From Alkalicoccus luteus (lineage in GTDB: Bacteria; Bacillota; Bacilli; Bacillales; Salisediminibacteriaceae), in assembly GCF_012034335.1 (NCBI RefSeq), contig NZ_JAATHJ010000003.1, positions 62,001 through 126,000 of the forward strand: a stretch of 64,000 nucleotides of DNA. The letters run 5' to 3'. Both the position numbers and the translations under genes were made by a program. Of this stretch, positions 19,309-30,654 are shown piece after piece. Below the pieces are notes generated by a model. The model saw only the letters and a program-made list of their open reading frames with translations, searched no databases and was not told the DNA's origin. Numbering within the stretch: the first letter of the stretch is position 1; every line of letters begins with the position of its first letter.

Positions 19309-21645
19309 CTAACGGCTGTGTGTCTCCACACTTGCCGTAATCGTCATTTCGTCCAGCTGTTTTTTAAGGGAGCGGTACGTTGAATAGCAAAGCTCCTGCT
19401 GGATACTTGTTTTTTCTAATCGTGTTGTGTACAGTTCTGACTCCGATAAGTCCCGTTTCTCAGGACGCTCGTTAACAGAAACGACACCACCGTTTATTTT
19501 AACAAATCCGAGCTCAAAAAACACGTTTGACATAAAAGAAATCATCGATTCACTCCACCCTTTATGAGCAGCAAGCTTTTTTATGTTCTCATTCATGTCG
19601 AATGAACCCCGTTTTTGCAAAAACGCATAGTACCACTTAAACTGATCCCTCGAAGGTGCCGGGGAAAAAAAGTAATCTTGCTCATCATGAAACACGGCGT
19701 CCAGTTGTTCAAGTGATGTCAGATGCTGCATCACAGCACGCAGCTGATCCATTGAATCCGGAGTGTCATACAGCGTAACGTATGCTGCTTGAGACAGTTC
19801 CGGTGCTGCTTGATCCGGATCCTTGCAGCAGACGGTTTTCCACGCTTGCGGCGTGTCTGCCGGTGCTGATTCACTGAAGTGCAGCAGGACACGCGGCTCC
19901 TTCTGCTTCGATAAATACTGCCGGCTTCCCCGGTGATCAAACAGCTGCCAGTCATCGATTCTGAGATCTTCCACGATCATTTGTGGTTTTACCCGCCCGT
20001 TCCATTCGTTAATCGAAAGCTTTCCGACAGCTGACAGCTCTGCAAGCGGAGAAATTGATTTCTCTGCAGCTCCCATGCGAAAAGCAATCAGATCGAGCGA
20101 GGAACTGTGATCTTTATTAGTAAGCGTCAGCTTCAAATGATCTTTTGCAGAACCGATCACCTTCGCCTGCTCCACGACTGCTCGTCTGATTAAAATTTTC
20201 GGTGCCGGGTTACCCATCCCGAACGGAGCCATCGCAGCCAGGTCCTGAATGGTTTTCACGCTGATTTCATCGACCGACACTTCAAGATCGACGTGTATTT
20301 TTTTAAGATAATCGTCAGCTTTCAACGTTTCTTCCGCTGTCTGTATAAGGCCGCTACGCAGCTGATCAATGTCAGCACGCTGCATCGTTAATCCGGCCGC
20401 CATCGGATGACCGCCGAAGTGGGGCAGAATCTCGCGAAATTTTGAAAGCGACTGAAACATATCAAAGCCTTCAATGCTTCTGGCAGATCCTTTCGCTGTT
20501 GTACCATCCTCGAGCAGGCTGAGCACGATCGCCGGACGGTAAAACCGCTCCACGAGCCTGCTTGCCACGATTCCAATAACGCCCGGATTCCATCCCTCTC
20601 CCGCTACGACAATAACGGGCGGAACTCCCTGCTCTTCTACTTTCTTCTCAGCTTCTGACGCAATTTCTTTTACGAGCTCCTGCCGTTCACGATTCAATGC
20701 ATCGATCATCCCGGCAGTCTCTTCTGCCTCTCCCGGATCCTGCGTGAGCAGGAGCTCAACAGCCGGATCAGCAGAATCAAGTCTGCCTGCAGCATTAAGG
20801 CGGGGGCCGATCACAAATCCGATCGTTTCTTCGTCCAACTCGTCGCGGCTGGTCCCCGCTGCCTGCAGCAATGCTTTGAGTCCCGGCCTGAGACGGTCCT
20901 GCATCGACTGCAGCCCCTTAGAAGCTAAAATACGATTTTCATCCTCCAATGGAACGAGGTCAGCTATTGTGCCAACTGCTGTGAGATCAAAAAATTCTTC
21001 GGGCAGCCGGCCGAGCAGAGCATTGGCTAACTTAAAGGCCACGCCGACGCCGGCAAGTTCTTTAAACGGGTACCCGCAGTCTTCCTGCTTCGGATTAATA
21101 ACAGCAAACCCGTCCGGGATCACCGGCGGCGGCTCATGATGATCCGTTATAATTAAATCGACGCCGAGTGACTTGGCAGCTTCTGCTTCGTTGACGCCGG
21201 ATATACCGGTATCGACGGTGATAATGAGTGTTACCCCTTCTTCAGCTGCCTGTCTGAATGCAGGTTCGTTAGGCCCGTAGCCCTCTGTAAACCGGTTCGG
21301 AACGTACCAGGCTGCCTCTGCCCCAATCGTCGTTAACGCTGAATATAATAGAGAGGTACTCGTTACCCCATCTGCGTCATAGTCTCCGAAAACGAGAATG
21401 CGCTCCTTCTTGCTGACGGCTGTATGTATACGGTCCACTGCTTTATGCATATCTTTCATAAGAAACGGATCATGCAGGTGCTCCGTTGATCCTTTTAAAA
21501 ACGTACGGATTTGATCGTCTGTTTCAAATCCCCGCTGTACGAGAAATTTTGCCGCAATGGACGTCAGTCCTGTCCGCTGCTGAACATCCTGGACCGGTCC
21601 GTCTGCGGGATTTTGAATAATCCATCTGGATTGTGAATGAAGCAT
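19309..21645 (-). CDS. recJ: Single-stranded-DNA-specific exonuclease RecJ
   Basis: RecJ degrades single-stranded DNA 5' to 3' in recombination and repair. The DHH-phosphoesterase motifs VFGDYDADGVTS and IITDHHEPPP and the DHHA1 motif GHPMAAGLTM are present, followed by the OB-fold and a long Bacilli-type C-terminal domain (about the last 220 residues). The start at 21645 (MLHSQSRWII) follows AGGGGG. The frame stays open further upstream but has no ribosome site. Length 778 is close to the B. subtilis protein. The promoter lies only about 20 nt upstream, so the leader is very short. Confidence 0.95.
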   Translation of the reverse strand: MLHSQSRWIIQNPADGPVQDVQQRTGLTSIAAKFLVQRGFETDDQIRTFLKGSTEHLHDPFLMKDMHKAVDRIHTAVSKKERILVFGDYDADGVTSTSLLYSALTTIGAEAAWYVPNRFTEGYGPNEPAFRQAAEEGVTLIITVDTGISGVNEAEAAKSLGVDLIITDHHEPPPVIPDGFAVINPKQEDCGYPFKELAGVGVAFKLANALLGRLPEEFFDLTAVGTIADLVPLEDENRILASKGLQSMQDRLRPGLKALLQAAGTSRDELDEETIGFVIGPRLNAAGRLDSADPAVELLLTQDPGEAEETAGMIDALNRERQELVKEIASEAEKKVEEQGVPPVIVVAGEGWNPGVIGIVASRLVERFYRPAIVLSLLEDGTTAKGSARSIEGFDMFQSLSKFREILPHFGGHPMAAGLTMQRADIDQLRSGLIQTAEETLKADDYLKKIHVDLEVSVDEISVKTIQDLAAMAPFGMGNPAPKILIRRAVVEQAKVIGSAKDHLKLTLTNKDHSSSLDLIAFRMGAAEKSISPLAELSAVGKLSINEWNGRVKPQMIVEDLRIDDWQLFDHRGSRQYLSKQKEPRVLLHFSESAPADTPQAWKTVCCKDPDQAAPELSQAAYVTLYDTPDSMDQLRAVMQHLTSLEQLDAVFHDEQDYFFSPAPSRDQFKWYYAFLQKRGSFDMNENIKKLAAHKGWSESMISFMSNVFFELGFVKINGGVVSVNERPEKRDLSESELYTTRLEKTSIQQELCYSTYRSLKKQLDEMTITASVETHSR

Positions 21646-21667
21646 CTGTATTCCCCCTGACCTGTAC

Positions 21668-21696
21668 ATTATACATAAGCTGCTCCCCGTAAACAA
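21668..21696 (-). promoter_or_regulatory. Promoter of recJ-apt
   Basis: On the minus strand TTGTTT (complement of 21691-21696) and TATAAT (complement of 21668-21673) are 17 bp apart, giving a start about 20 nt before the recJ ATG. Confidence 0.7.
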
Positions 21697-21801
21697 ACCT
21701 GTCAGGAGTCCCGGATGGTCGAGTAAACGAGACTCCTTTCGATGTGACTGCAAGCAGATCATGCTGCACAGATTCTATACTTAAAACGTGATCGGTTACG
21801 C

Positions 21802-21838
21802 AAAAAGCTGCTTCGACCCTGTCGTCGAAACAGCTTCA
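21802..21838 (-). terminator. Terminator after lapA-like gene
   Basis: Arms AAGCTGTTTCGAC and GTCGAAGCAGCTT on the minus strand with CTTTTTG following, 40 bp after the lapA-like stop codon. It ends the CDF-lapA unit. Confidence 0.85.
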
Positions 21839-21878
21839 TTCAAAACATTAAAAGGAGTTACACCATGAAAGCCAGCAG

Positions 21879-22196
21879 TTATTTACCTGCTTCCGGGGAA
21901 GCCGGAGGAGTCTCCTTCTTTCGGTCTTTTCTGCGCTTTTGATTATCTTCTCCGTGATCGTTTTTCTCCTGCTTCAGCTGCTTAATTTCCTGTTGGAGCT
22001 GATAAATTTTGTACATTCCCACCAGTCCTGCTGTGACAGCACCCATCAGCACCGAAGCAAGTATGACAAGAACAAGCGGCCAGTCTCCCTGACCGAACAG
22101 AAAGTTCACTTGCACGGGATCGACGTTAATGACCGCGAAGACCGCAATGATCAAGATAACTACCAGACCTGCAATTAAACCCCACTGCCCTCTCAT
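21879..22196 (-). CDS. LapA-domain (DUF1049) small membrane protein
   Basis: A 105-residue protein with two transmembrane helices (about residues 4-25 and 40-64), the LapA/DUF1049 sequence between them (VINVDPVQVNFLFGQGDWPL), and a charged coiled-coil tail after residue 68 rich in K, E and Q. This layout matches YrvD of B. subtilis, found in the same neighbourhood. The function in Gram-positive bacteria is not established, since the E. coli relative works in lipopolysaccharide regulation. The start overlaps the CDF stop by 4 bp (ATGA), so translation is coupled. Confidence 0.85.
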   Translation of the reverse strand: MRGQWGLIAGLVVILIIAVFAVINVDPVQVNFLFGQGDWPLVLVILASVLMGAVTAGLVGMYKIYQLQQEIKQLKQEKNDHGEDNQKRRKDRKKETPPASPEAGK

Positions 22197-23101
22197 AGCT
22201 TTTCCTCCTCTGAACTTGGATTAATATGAACACGTACATCGTGTACATATCCGGCTTCAATCAGTTTCCGTTTTACCTGCTTTCCTATCGCATGGCCATC
22301 CTCGACTGTGATATAAGGAGCAACAGACACTTTGATATCAATAATAACATAGTAGCCATGCTCTCTTGCCAGGAGCTCATCGACGTTTACAACGCCTTTT
22401 ACAGAAGCTGCCGCCTCAAACATCCATTCCGTGTCTTCATCATGGAGCACGTGATCCATTGATTGATGTACTGCTTCGGAACCGAGGCTCCAACCCATTT
22501 TCATGATAAGCAGTGCCACTACAATTGTAGCCGCCGGATCGGCGTAAACCGCCGCTTCTATTCCTGCGGCCGAACCGAATACTGCAGCTCCGGCTCCGAT
22601 TAAAACAGCAGCTGAGGACAGTACGTCACTGCGGTGATGCCAGGCATCGGTAATTAAAGCATCGCTTTTATACTTTTTACCCAATCTTACTTTGTATTGA
22701 AACATCGCTTCTTTTACGAAAATCGAAAATAGAGCCGCGTATACGGCTGCCTGCCCTGGAACAGGCACTTCCTGAAAGAAAGCCTGCACAGCGCTGACCG
22801 CTACTTCTATTCCAACGACAAACAAAAGAACAGAAACGATGATTGCAGTAACCGTTTCCGCCTTGCCATGACCGTAAGGGTGGTCCTGATCGGGAGGCTG
22901 CTGAGCTGCCCGTACACCGATCAGTACCGCGATCGAGCTGACGACATCCGCCGCGGAATGGAGCGCGTCTGCAGTGAGGGCTCTGCTGTCTGCGGCCGTA
23001 CCGACAATGCCTTTAACAGCAGCCAAGACAGCATTCCCTGCAATACCGATCCAGGCTCCAAGCTGAACTTTTTTGTAGCGCTCGTCTCCACGTTCTGGCA
23101 T
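22193..23101 (-). CDS. Cation diffusion facilitator metal exporter
   Basis: A 302-residue CDF-family transporter that exports divalent metal ions (Zn, Fe, Mn or similar) in exchange for protons. Six membrane segments span about residues 1-210. The metal-site motifs in helices II and V are DALHSAAD and DAWHHRSD. The second HxxxD type suits Zn or Fe rather than the DxxxD pattern of Mn-selective members. The cytoplasmic C-terminal domain (GVVNVDELLAREHGYYVIIDIKV) is the usual dimerising fold. It forms a two-gene unit with the lapA-like gene. Substrate is uncertain. Confidence 0.88.
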   Translation of the reverse strand: MPERGDERYKKVQLGAWIGIAGNAVLAAVKGIVGTAADSRALTADALHSAADVVSSIAVLIGVRAAQQPPDQDHPYGHGKAETVTAIIVSVLLFVVGIEVAVSAVQAFFQEVPVPGQAAVYAALFSIFVKEAMFQYKVRLGKKYKSDALITDAWHHRSDVLSSAAVLIGAGAAVFGSAAGIEAAVYADPAATIVVALLIMKMGWSLGSEAVHQSMDHVLHDEDTEWMFEAAASVKGVVNVDELLAREHGYYVIIDIKVSVAPYITVEDGHAIGKQVKRKLIEAGYVHDVRVHINPSSEEEKL

Positions 23102-23129
23102 ATTTGATCCTCCCGTTCAAGCGACAACA

Positions 23130-23152
23130 CCCCCGGATGCAGTTTCCGGGGG
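23130..23152. terminator. GC-rich stem-loop between secF and CDF gene
   Basis: Arms CCCCCGGA and TCCGGGGG form an 8-bp stem in the 62-bp gap after secF. Neither strand has a proper T run after it, so it may be a weak terminator or a stabilising 3' hairpin. Confidence 0.45.
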
Positions 23153-23163
23153 CATGCTTTCCT

Positions 23164-24117
23164 TTATGTGGTGCCGTTTTCCTGCAAAGCGAGCTTCCGC
23201 TCTTCATCTGCCTGCTTGGCAAGCTTGCGCTTTATGCTGCGGTACTTCATGATGCACCACAGCTGAGCTGCAATAAACAGGGAGGAGTAAGTTCCTGCGG
23301 CAAGACCAACGACTAGTGCCAGCGAGAACACTCTCAGACCATCTCCGCCGAATACGAGCAGCGCTCCGGCCGCAAACACGACCGTCAGCACCGTGTTAAT
23401 CGAACGAGCCAGCGTCTGCACAAGGCTCTTATTGACAACCTGAGCAAGCTTCTCAAATGTTTCAACCTTTTCTTCACGCTCCAAGTTTTCCCTTATCCTG
23501 TCAAAGGTGACGATTGTATCGTTGATCGAATAACCGATGATGGTAAGCACCGCAGCAATAAACGGAATGTTCACTTCCATTTGCAAAATCGCAAATACGG
23601 TGAGGATAAACAAAGCATCGTGAAACAGGGCAACGATTGCAGCTATTCCATATAAAAGCTCAAAGCGGATTGTTACGTAAATAATAATTCCGACTGTCGC
23701 AATTAATACAGAAATAATCGCGTTCTGTGCGAGCTCCTGACCTACAATAGGTGAAACCGTGCTCACGTTCGGCACCGCACCGTATTCTTCTTCAAAGTGA
23801 GATTGAATCTGCAGCGACTCCTGCTGATCAAGCCCGCCGATAAACGAGGCCCGGCCAATCTCATTGTTGTCCCCGGCCAGGACAACATCGTCCGGCTCAA
23901 ACCCTATTGATTGAAACTCGTTTTCTATTTCTTCGGCAGTAACTGCTTCCTCCGTCAGGACATCAACCGTTGTTCCGCTTTCGAAGTCAATGCCTAAGTT
24001 TAATCCCATCGTCGCCAGCAGAATGATACCTGTCAGTAAAAAAGCAATGGAGATTCCGAAGAACGTTTTCCGATGACGGACGAAGTCCAGCTTCGACGTT
24101 TCATGATCAAAGTTCAC
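23164..24117 (-). CDS. secF: Protein translocase subunit SecF
   Basis: SecF pairs with SecD to drive late Sec export using the proton gradient. Six membrane segments are visible: one at about residues 20-40, then a large extracytoplasmic loop (about 45-120), then five segments to the end. SecF signatures include GINLGIDFESGT-like NLGIDFESGTTVDV and the helix IGYSINDTIVTFDRIREN. The start is GTG at 24117, ten bases after GGAG. A GTG at 24126 sits directly on the ribosome site. The start lies inside the end of secD. In B. subtilis the two are one fused protein, here they are separate. Confidence 0.93.
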   Translation of the reverse strand: MNFDHETSKLDFVRHRKTFFGISIAFLLTGIILLATMGLNLGIDFESGTTVDVLTEEAVTAEEIENEFQSIGFEPDDVVLAGDNNEIGRASFIGGLDQQESLQIQSHFEEEYGAVPNVSTVSPIVGQELAQNAIISVLIATVGIIIYVTIRFELLYGIAAIVALFHDALFILTVFAILQMEVNIPFIAAVLTIIGYSINDTIVTFDRIRENLEREEKVETFEKLAQVVNKSLVQTLARSINTVLTVVFAAGALLVFGGDGLRVFSLALVVGLAAGTYSSLFIAAQLWCIMKYRSIKRKLAKQADEERKLALQENGTT

Positions 24118-25432
24118 GAATCTCACGCTCCTTTACTCCAAAAAGCTTTTGCTTGCGGTTTAATGCCCTGCTGTTTACCCAAAGACCCAGCAGGAGCCGC
24201 GCTCCGAAGACAGCCGTAACGAAGCTCGTCAATATACTTACAATCAGCATGACGGCAAAGCCCTGTACAGCGCTGGTACCGAAATAAAACAGTACGCCTG
24301 CTGCAAGAATGGTCGTGATGTTCGCATCGAGAATCGTCGACAGCGACCTTCTGCTCCCTGCTTTAAAGGCGCTCATCACCGATCGTCCATAGCGGAGCTC
24401 ATCCTTTATACGTTCAAACGTAATGATATTCGCATCGACGGCCATACCGACACCGAGGATTAAGGCCGCGATACCCGGAAGCGTGAGAACTGCATTCAGC
24501 CAGTTAAAGATGACGAGCACCAGATAAATGTACGCACTGAGTGTCAGCACAGCTATCATACCCATAAACCGGTAATAAAGCAGCATGTATCCGAAGATTA
24601 GTGCAATGCCGATAAAACCTGCATAAACGGCCAGTTCCATCGACTGCTCCCCAAGCTGCGCACCTACCGAATTAAGCTGAAGCTCCTCCAGTTCCACCGG
24701 CAGAGCCCCTGCATTTAAAATACCTGCAAGATCAGCTGCGGATTCCTGGGTGAAATCACCGGTGATCATGACGTCGCGTGATTGGATCCGCTCATCCACA
24801 CTTGGAGCTGAAACAATCTTGGAGTCTTCCCGCTGCATTTCCTCTTCGTACGAATCGCCTTCCTCATAGTCCAGCCAGATGACGAGACGGTTGTCCGGAA
24901 ACGGGCGCTGTGAGATTTCTTCTGTTATTTCACCGAACAAATTGGCGTCGTCCACGGTAACGGTTACGATCGGTTCGTTCGTCTGTTCTCTGAAGTTCTG
25001 ACGTGCTCCGCCTTCTACCAGGTCAGAGCCGTCCATCTTCAATTCATCGTCAGTATCACGGAATTCAAGCCGTGCCTGCGTGGAAAGAAGATCACGAGCC
25101 TGCTCCTGATCTTCTACTCCGGCGAGCTGCACGCGGATCCGGTCGTCCCCTTCAATATTGATACTCGGTTCAGATACCCCGAGCACGTCAATTCGTGCAT
25201 TCAGTGCACTGACCGTATCTGTCAGCAGTTCACGATTTATTTCTGTTCCTTCTTCCCCATCGAGAGGCTGCACTTCATACAGCACTTCGAAACCACCTTG
25301 GAGATCCAGACCAAGACTGATATCATCAACGTGATCCATAACGTTGGAGGCAATTAAAATTCCAAGCGCTGTGATGATCACGAAAAAGAGCGCGATCAGA
25401 CTGCTGCGGACTCCCTTTCTTCTCTTAGCCAA
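24107..25432 (-). CDS. secD: Protein translocase subunit SecD
   Basis: SecD has one N-terminal membrane helix (about residues 8-27), a large acidic extracytoplasmic region with the LGLDLQGGFEV motif, and five C-terminal helices with GVGMAVDANIITFERI, the typical transmembrane motif with the key Asp. The start is a TTG at 25432 (MAKRRKG), eight bases after AAGGAGG. In-frame starts upstream have no ribosome site. It ends with a TGA at 24107-24109, eleven to twenty bases into secF in another frame. Expression of the pair is thus coupled. Length is 441. Confidence 0.94.
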   Translation of the reverse strand: MAKRRKGVRSSLIALFFVIITALGILIASNVMDHVDDISLGLDLQGGFEVLYEVQPLDGEEGTEINRELLTDTVSALNARIDVLGVSEPSINIEGDDRIRVQLAGVEDQEQARDLLSTQARLEFRDTDDELKMDGSDLVEGGARQNFREQTNEPIVTVTVDDANLFGEITEEISQRPFPDNRLVIWLDYEEGDSYEEEMQREDSKIVSAPSVDERIQSRDVMITGDFTQESAADLAGILNAGALPVELEELQLNSVGAQLGEQSMELAVYAGFIGIALIFGYMLLYYRFMGMIAVLTLSAYIYLVLVIFNWLNAVLTLPGIAALILGVGMAVDANIITFERIKDELRYGRSVMSAFKAGSRRSLSTILDANITTILAAGVLFYFGTSAVQGFAVMLIVSILTSFVTAVFGARLLLGLWVNSRALNRKQKLFGVKEREIREL

Positions 25433-25538
25433 TGCAATGTCCTCCTTCTGTCCATCCCGCACAAGCCTCATCTGCGGCAGAGCGGAACATCTGCCTCATT
25501 ATAGCCAGTCGTTTTCCAGACTGTCAATGAAGCATGTC

Positions 25539-25832
25539 CTAAAGATCCTTTAGTGAAAAACTGCCTTTTGAAGTAAACCAGTCATCTGCTTTATAAGCAC
25601 CGACAGTCAGCTGCGTCATGTAATCAGAGGCAGAGGTTTTAAACAGCTCCGCCGTGATCCAGTGCAGCCGGATGCTGTCCGGAATATCACTTTTTCGCTT
25701 CATCTTTTCCTTAAACGTATTCCACACTTCTTCTTCTGTCACCTGATCATGACCATATATCCGCCATTCTTCTGCTTTACTCACAAGCACAGGTCCGAGC
25801 TTTTCTTTCCACACATCCCATTGTTCTTCCAT
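25539..25832 (-). CDS. comN: Post-transcriptional regulator ComN-like
   Basis: A 97-residue soluble protein matching ComN (YrzD), which in B. subtilis acts on the comE transcript and locates at poles and septa through DivIVA. The C-terminal segment SDYMTQLTVGAYKADDWF and the VWNTFKEKMKRK region match the family. There is no membrane segment. It is the expected neighbour of secDF. Function beyond the family assignment is not shown by sequence. Confidence 0.85.
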   Translation of the reverse strand: MEEQWDVWKEKLGPVLVSKAEEWRIYGHDQVTEEEVWNTFKEKMKRKSDIPDSIRLHWITAELFKTSASDYMTQLTVGAYKADDWFTSKGSFSLKDL

Positions 25833-25848
25833 CGCATGTATCCTCCTG

Positions 25849-26661
25849 TCAGGGTTGTTTTAAACTCAGTATATATGCTGCAGAAGCGCCGGCAGCAAAC
25901 GCTGCGAGGCTTATGAAATCGTGCCCGGCTCCAAATCCGGGATAAATCGTAAAAACAGATCCGGTTATTAACCCGATGATCGCGGCATAGACCGCAGCAG
26001 GATAGTGCTGAAACAAATATTTAATTGCTTTACTGCTGAGAATAAACCCTGTCATCACACCGGCTCCAACGACGGCAATAACCGCAAAGTCCGGATTTGT
26101 GACAGACAGTGCATTAGTCGCCGTATGGTAAACACCAAAAAGCAGCAGAACAAACGCACCGCTTACGCCGGGAAGAAGCATCGCCATACTGGCAGCCCAG
26201 CCGGCTATAAAAAAGAGCCAGGCGTTGCCGGCGGTGACTTCCAAAATGCCTGTTTCCGCGGCACGCTGAGCTGTATCCCCAATATACATTGCCGCCGCTG
26301 CCATACCGAGCATCAAAGCAAAGTGAAACGGACGAAAAGCACGGGATGCTTCCGACTGTTTAATAAGCAGCGGGATCACGCCGACCAGCAGTCCCGTGAA
26401 CAGAAAGTTTGTTTCCTGAAAATAGTTGCTTAAGAAATAGTTCATAACGCCTGCCAGCAGAACGATTGCCGTTCCCATTCCTGCTGCCAGCGGGATGAGA
26501 AAGCCGAGATACCGGCTCCAGTCCCTGCTGAAAAATCCGCTGACTGCGCTGATAAATTCGCGGTAAATGCCGAGTATCAAAGCCATCGTTCCGCCGCTTA
26601 CGCCGGGTATAATATCACAAATCCCCATCAAAGCACCGCGGTATAAGTTTTTCCAATGCAA
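25849..26661 (-). CDS. DUF368 polyprenyl-phosphate translocase PopT-like
   Basis: A 270-residue polytopic protein with about eight hydrophobic segments. The motif DIIPGVSGGTMALILG at residues 16-31 and its inverted repeat AMLLPGVSGAFVLLLFG in the second half define DUF368. Members have been reported as undecaprenyl-phosphate translocases (PopT) that return the lipid carrier across the membrane. Translation starts at a TTG at 26661, nine bases after AAGGAG. It lies upstream of comN. A long hairpin in its leader is listed separately. Confidence 0.85.
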   Translation of the reverse strand: MHWKNLYRGALMGICDIIPGVSGGTMALILGIYREFISAVSGFFSRDWSRYLGFLIPLAAGMGTAIVLLAGVMNYFLSNYFQETNFLFTGLLVGVIPLLIKQSEASRAFRPFHFALMLGMAAAAMYIGDTAQRAAETGILEVTAGNAWLFFIAGWAASMAMLLPGVSGAFVLLLFGVYHTATNALSVTNPDFAVIAVVGAGVMTGFILSSKAIKYLFQHYPAAVYAAIIGLITGSVFTIYPGFGAGHDFISLAAFAAGASAAYILSLKQP

Positions 26662-26721
26662 GATACATAACTCCTTTATGTGCTACCAGAATCGACCGGT
26701 CAAAGCCGTATGTATGGATCG

Positions 26722-26770
26722 GCGGATGTCGTTCCCGGATGATGAAGCGGTCCCCGGGAACAGCATCCGC
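26722..26770. other. Long inverted repeat in leader of popT-like gene
   Basis: The arms GCGGATG-n2-GTTCCCGG and CCGGGAAC-n2-CATCCGC (7 + 8 bp with a 2-nt internal loop) form a 49-nt hairpin. It lies 60 bp before the popT-like start and behind the yajC terminator. No T run follows, so it is not a plain terminator. It may be a regulatory or processing structure. Confidence 0.5.
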
Positions 26771-26782
26771 AAGCCGGACTAT

Positions 26783-26821
26783 AAAAAAGGGAGCCCGCTC
26801 TGATACTTCAAGCAGGCGCCC
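26783..26821 (-). terminator. Terminator after yajC
   Basis: On the minus strand arms GGGCGCCTGCT and AGCGGGCTCCC with one bulge are followed by TTTTTTA, immediately after the yajC stop. Confidence 0.85.
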
Positions 26822-26828
26822 TAACTCA

Positions 26829-27092
26829 TCAATCCTGATTTGTCACTTCACGGACTGCCTGACGGTCAAACGTCAGCTTGTTCGCCCCGTCTACGTCCAC
26901 AACGATGCGATCTTCATCAATCGCATCGATCGTGCCGTGCATACCGCCGATTGTAATAATCTTATCTCCCTTTTGCAGAGAAGCGTGCATCTGCTGCACT
27001 TTCTTCTGACGCTTCTGCTGTGGTCGGATCAACAGGAAATAAAAAATAGCGAACATTAAAATTAATGGAATTAACGCCCCAAGTACATCCAA
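26829..27092 (-). CDS. yajC: Sec translocase accessory protein YajC
   Basis: YajC is a small inner-membrane protein associated with SecDF. One N-terminal membrane helix (LGALIPLILMFAIFYFLLI) is followed by RPQQKRQKK and the cytoplasmic YajC domain (GDKIITIGGMHGTI). The start is a TTG at 27092 (MDVLGAL), eight bases after GGGAG. The upstream frame has no ribosome site. Length is 87. It lies downstream of tgt, the common queA-tgt-yajC order. Confidence 0.93.
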   Translation of the reverse strand: MDVLGALIPLILMFAIFYFLLIRPQQKRQKKVQQMHASLQKGDKIITIGGMHGTIDAIDEDRIVVDVDGANKLTFDRQAVREVTNQD

Positions 27093-27215
27093 GTTCTTCA
27101 CTCCCTTCTCCCATAAACGGCAGAAACCGTTGTTTCTGCTTCGAAAAACGACAGGACAGTATCCCAAAGTCTATTGTGCCCGAGTAGCCGTGTAAAATCA
27201 ATAAATAATCTTTGC

Positions 27216-29401
<2,186 letters not shown>

Positions 29402-29428
29402 TCTTGTTCCTGTCTCCTTCTTCATATG

Positions 29429-29638
29429 TCAGCGTCTAAAAAGCAAAAAGATCAGCGATAGCAGTACGCTGATAATAATAGATGTCATGAGGGGGAAGTA
29501 GAAAGTCGAATTTCCCCTTTCAATGACAATATCTCCAGGCAGTCTTCCAAAAGGAAGCAGTCTGCCCCCTACCTGCCAGAGAACGCCGGCAATAATTAAA
29601 ACAACTCCGGCTGTGATGAGCATTTTGGGAATTGTCAT
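29429..29638 (-). CDS. DUF2905 small membrane protein
   Basis: A 69-residue protein with two membrane helices (about residues 5-21 and 48-66) joined by the short loop [16 protein letters not shown], which is diagnostic of DUF2905. The function is unknown. It overlaps the ruvB stop by 4 bp, so it belongs to the ruvAB operon. This linkage to ruvB and queA recurs in Bacilli. Confidence 0.88.
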   Translation of the reverse strand: MTIPKMLITAGVVLIIAGVLWQVGGRLLPFGRLPGDIVIERGNSTFYFPLMTSIIISVLLSLIFLLFRR

Positions 29639-30636
29639 TCTTCCGGCACCTCCAGATCGAAGTGGCGGTAAACGTCATGCGTGACGATACGGCCTCGCGG
29701 TGTTCGCTGCAAAAAACCAATTTGCAGCAAGTACGGTTCGTAGACGTCTTCTATCGTATGAGATTCTTCGCCGATCGTAGCAGCGATCGTGTCAATTCCG
29801 ACTGGTCCACCCCTGTACTTTTCGATCATACCGCGCAGCAGTTTATGGTCTACCTCATCCAGTCCAAGCCTGTCCACCTGCAGCAGATTCAACGCTTCTT
29901 CCGTAATTGATTCCGATATCACGCCGTCTCCTCTGACCTGAGCAAAATCGCGGATTCGTCTCAAAAGCCGGTTCGCAATTCGGGGGGTTCCGCGCGATCT
30001 GCGTGCGACTTCGCCGGAAGCAGGATCCTCCATATCCACTTTCAGCACATCGGCTGTACGCCTGACAATCTCCTGTAATTCCGGTTCTTTGTAGTATTCC
30101 AGCCGGCTGATGACTCCAAACCTATCCCTGAGAGGCGCCGACAGCATTCCTGCACGTGTCGTGGCGCCCACAAGAGTGAAAGGCGGCAGATCAAGCTTGA
30201 CCGATCGAGCTGAAGGTCCCTTACCGACGACAATATCCAGAAAGAAATCCTCCATTGCCGGATACAGAACTTCTTCAACTGCACGAGGAAGACGATGAAT
30301 TTCATCGATAAACAGAACGTCACCTGGTTCCAATGCTGTTAAGATGGCGGCAAGATCTCCCGGCCTCTCTACAGCAGGTCCGGAGGTTGTCCGAAGCTGG
30401 ACTCCCATCTCATTGGCAATTATAGCTGCCAGCGTCGTTTTTCCAAGTCCCGGAGGACCATAAAGCAGAACATGATCGAGTGATTCCTCACGCATGCCGG
30501 CGGCTTCGATAAACACTTTAAGATTGTTCTTCACCTGTTCCTGGCCGATGTACTGTGCGAGCGTCTGAGGCCGCAGAACAGCGTCTTCTGATAAATCAAA
30601 CGACTGGGCATCTCCGCTCATCATCCGTTCTTCCAT
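29635..30636 (-). CDS. ruvB: Holliday junction helicase subunit RuvB
   Basis: RuvB is the AAA+ motor of branch migration. Walker A is [12 protein letters not shown] near residue 60, Walker [10 protein letters not shown], sensor 1 VGATTRAG, and the arginine-finger region GVISRLEYY. The C-terminal winged helix ends [12 protein letters not shown]. Length is 333. It starts 18 bp after ruvA. All signature residues seen are intact. Confidence 0.97.
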   Translation of the reverse strand: MEERMMSGDAQSFDLSEDAVLRPQTLAQYIGQEQVKNNLKVFIEAAGMREESLDHVLLYGPPGLGKTTLAAIIANEMGVQLRTTSGPAVERPGDLAAILTALEPGDVLFIDEIHRLPRAVEEVLYPAMEDFFLDIVVGKGPSARSVKLDLPPFTLVGATTRAGMLSAPLRDRFGVISRLEYYKEPELQEIVRRTADVLKVDMEDPASGEVARRSRGTPRIANRLLRRIRDFAQVRGDGVISESITEEALNLLQVDRLGLDEVDHKLLRGMIEKYRGGPVGIDTIAATIGEESHTIEDVYEPYLLQIGFLQRTPRGRIVTHDVYRHFDLEVPEE

Positions 30637-30654
30637 CCGGGATCCAGCTCCTTT

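Noticed and set aside
26567-26803. Plus-strand frame across the yajC-popT gap
   Set aside because: Antisense to the popT-like gene start, with no ribosome site. The region is explained by a hairpin leader and a terminator.
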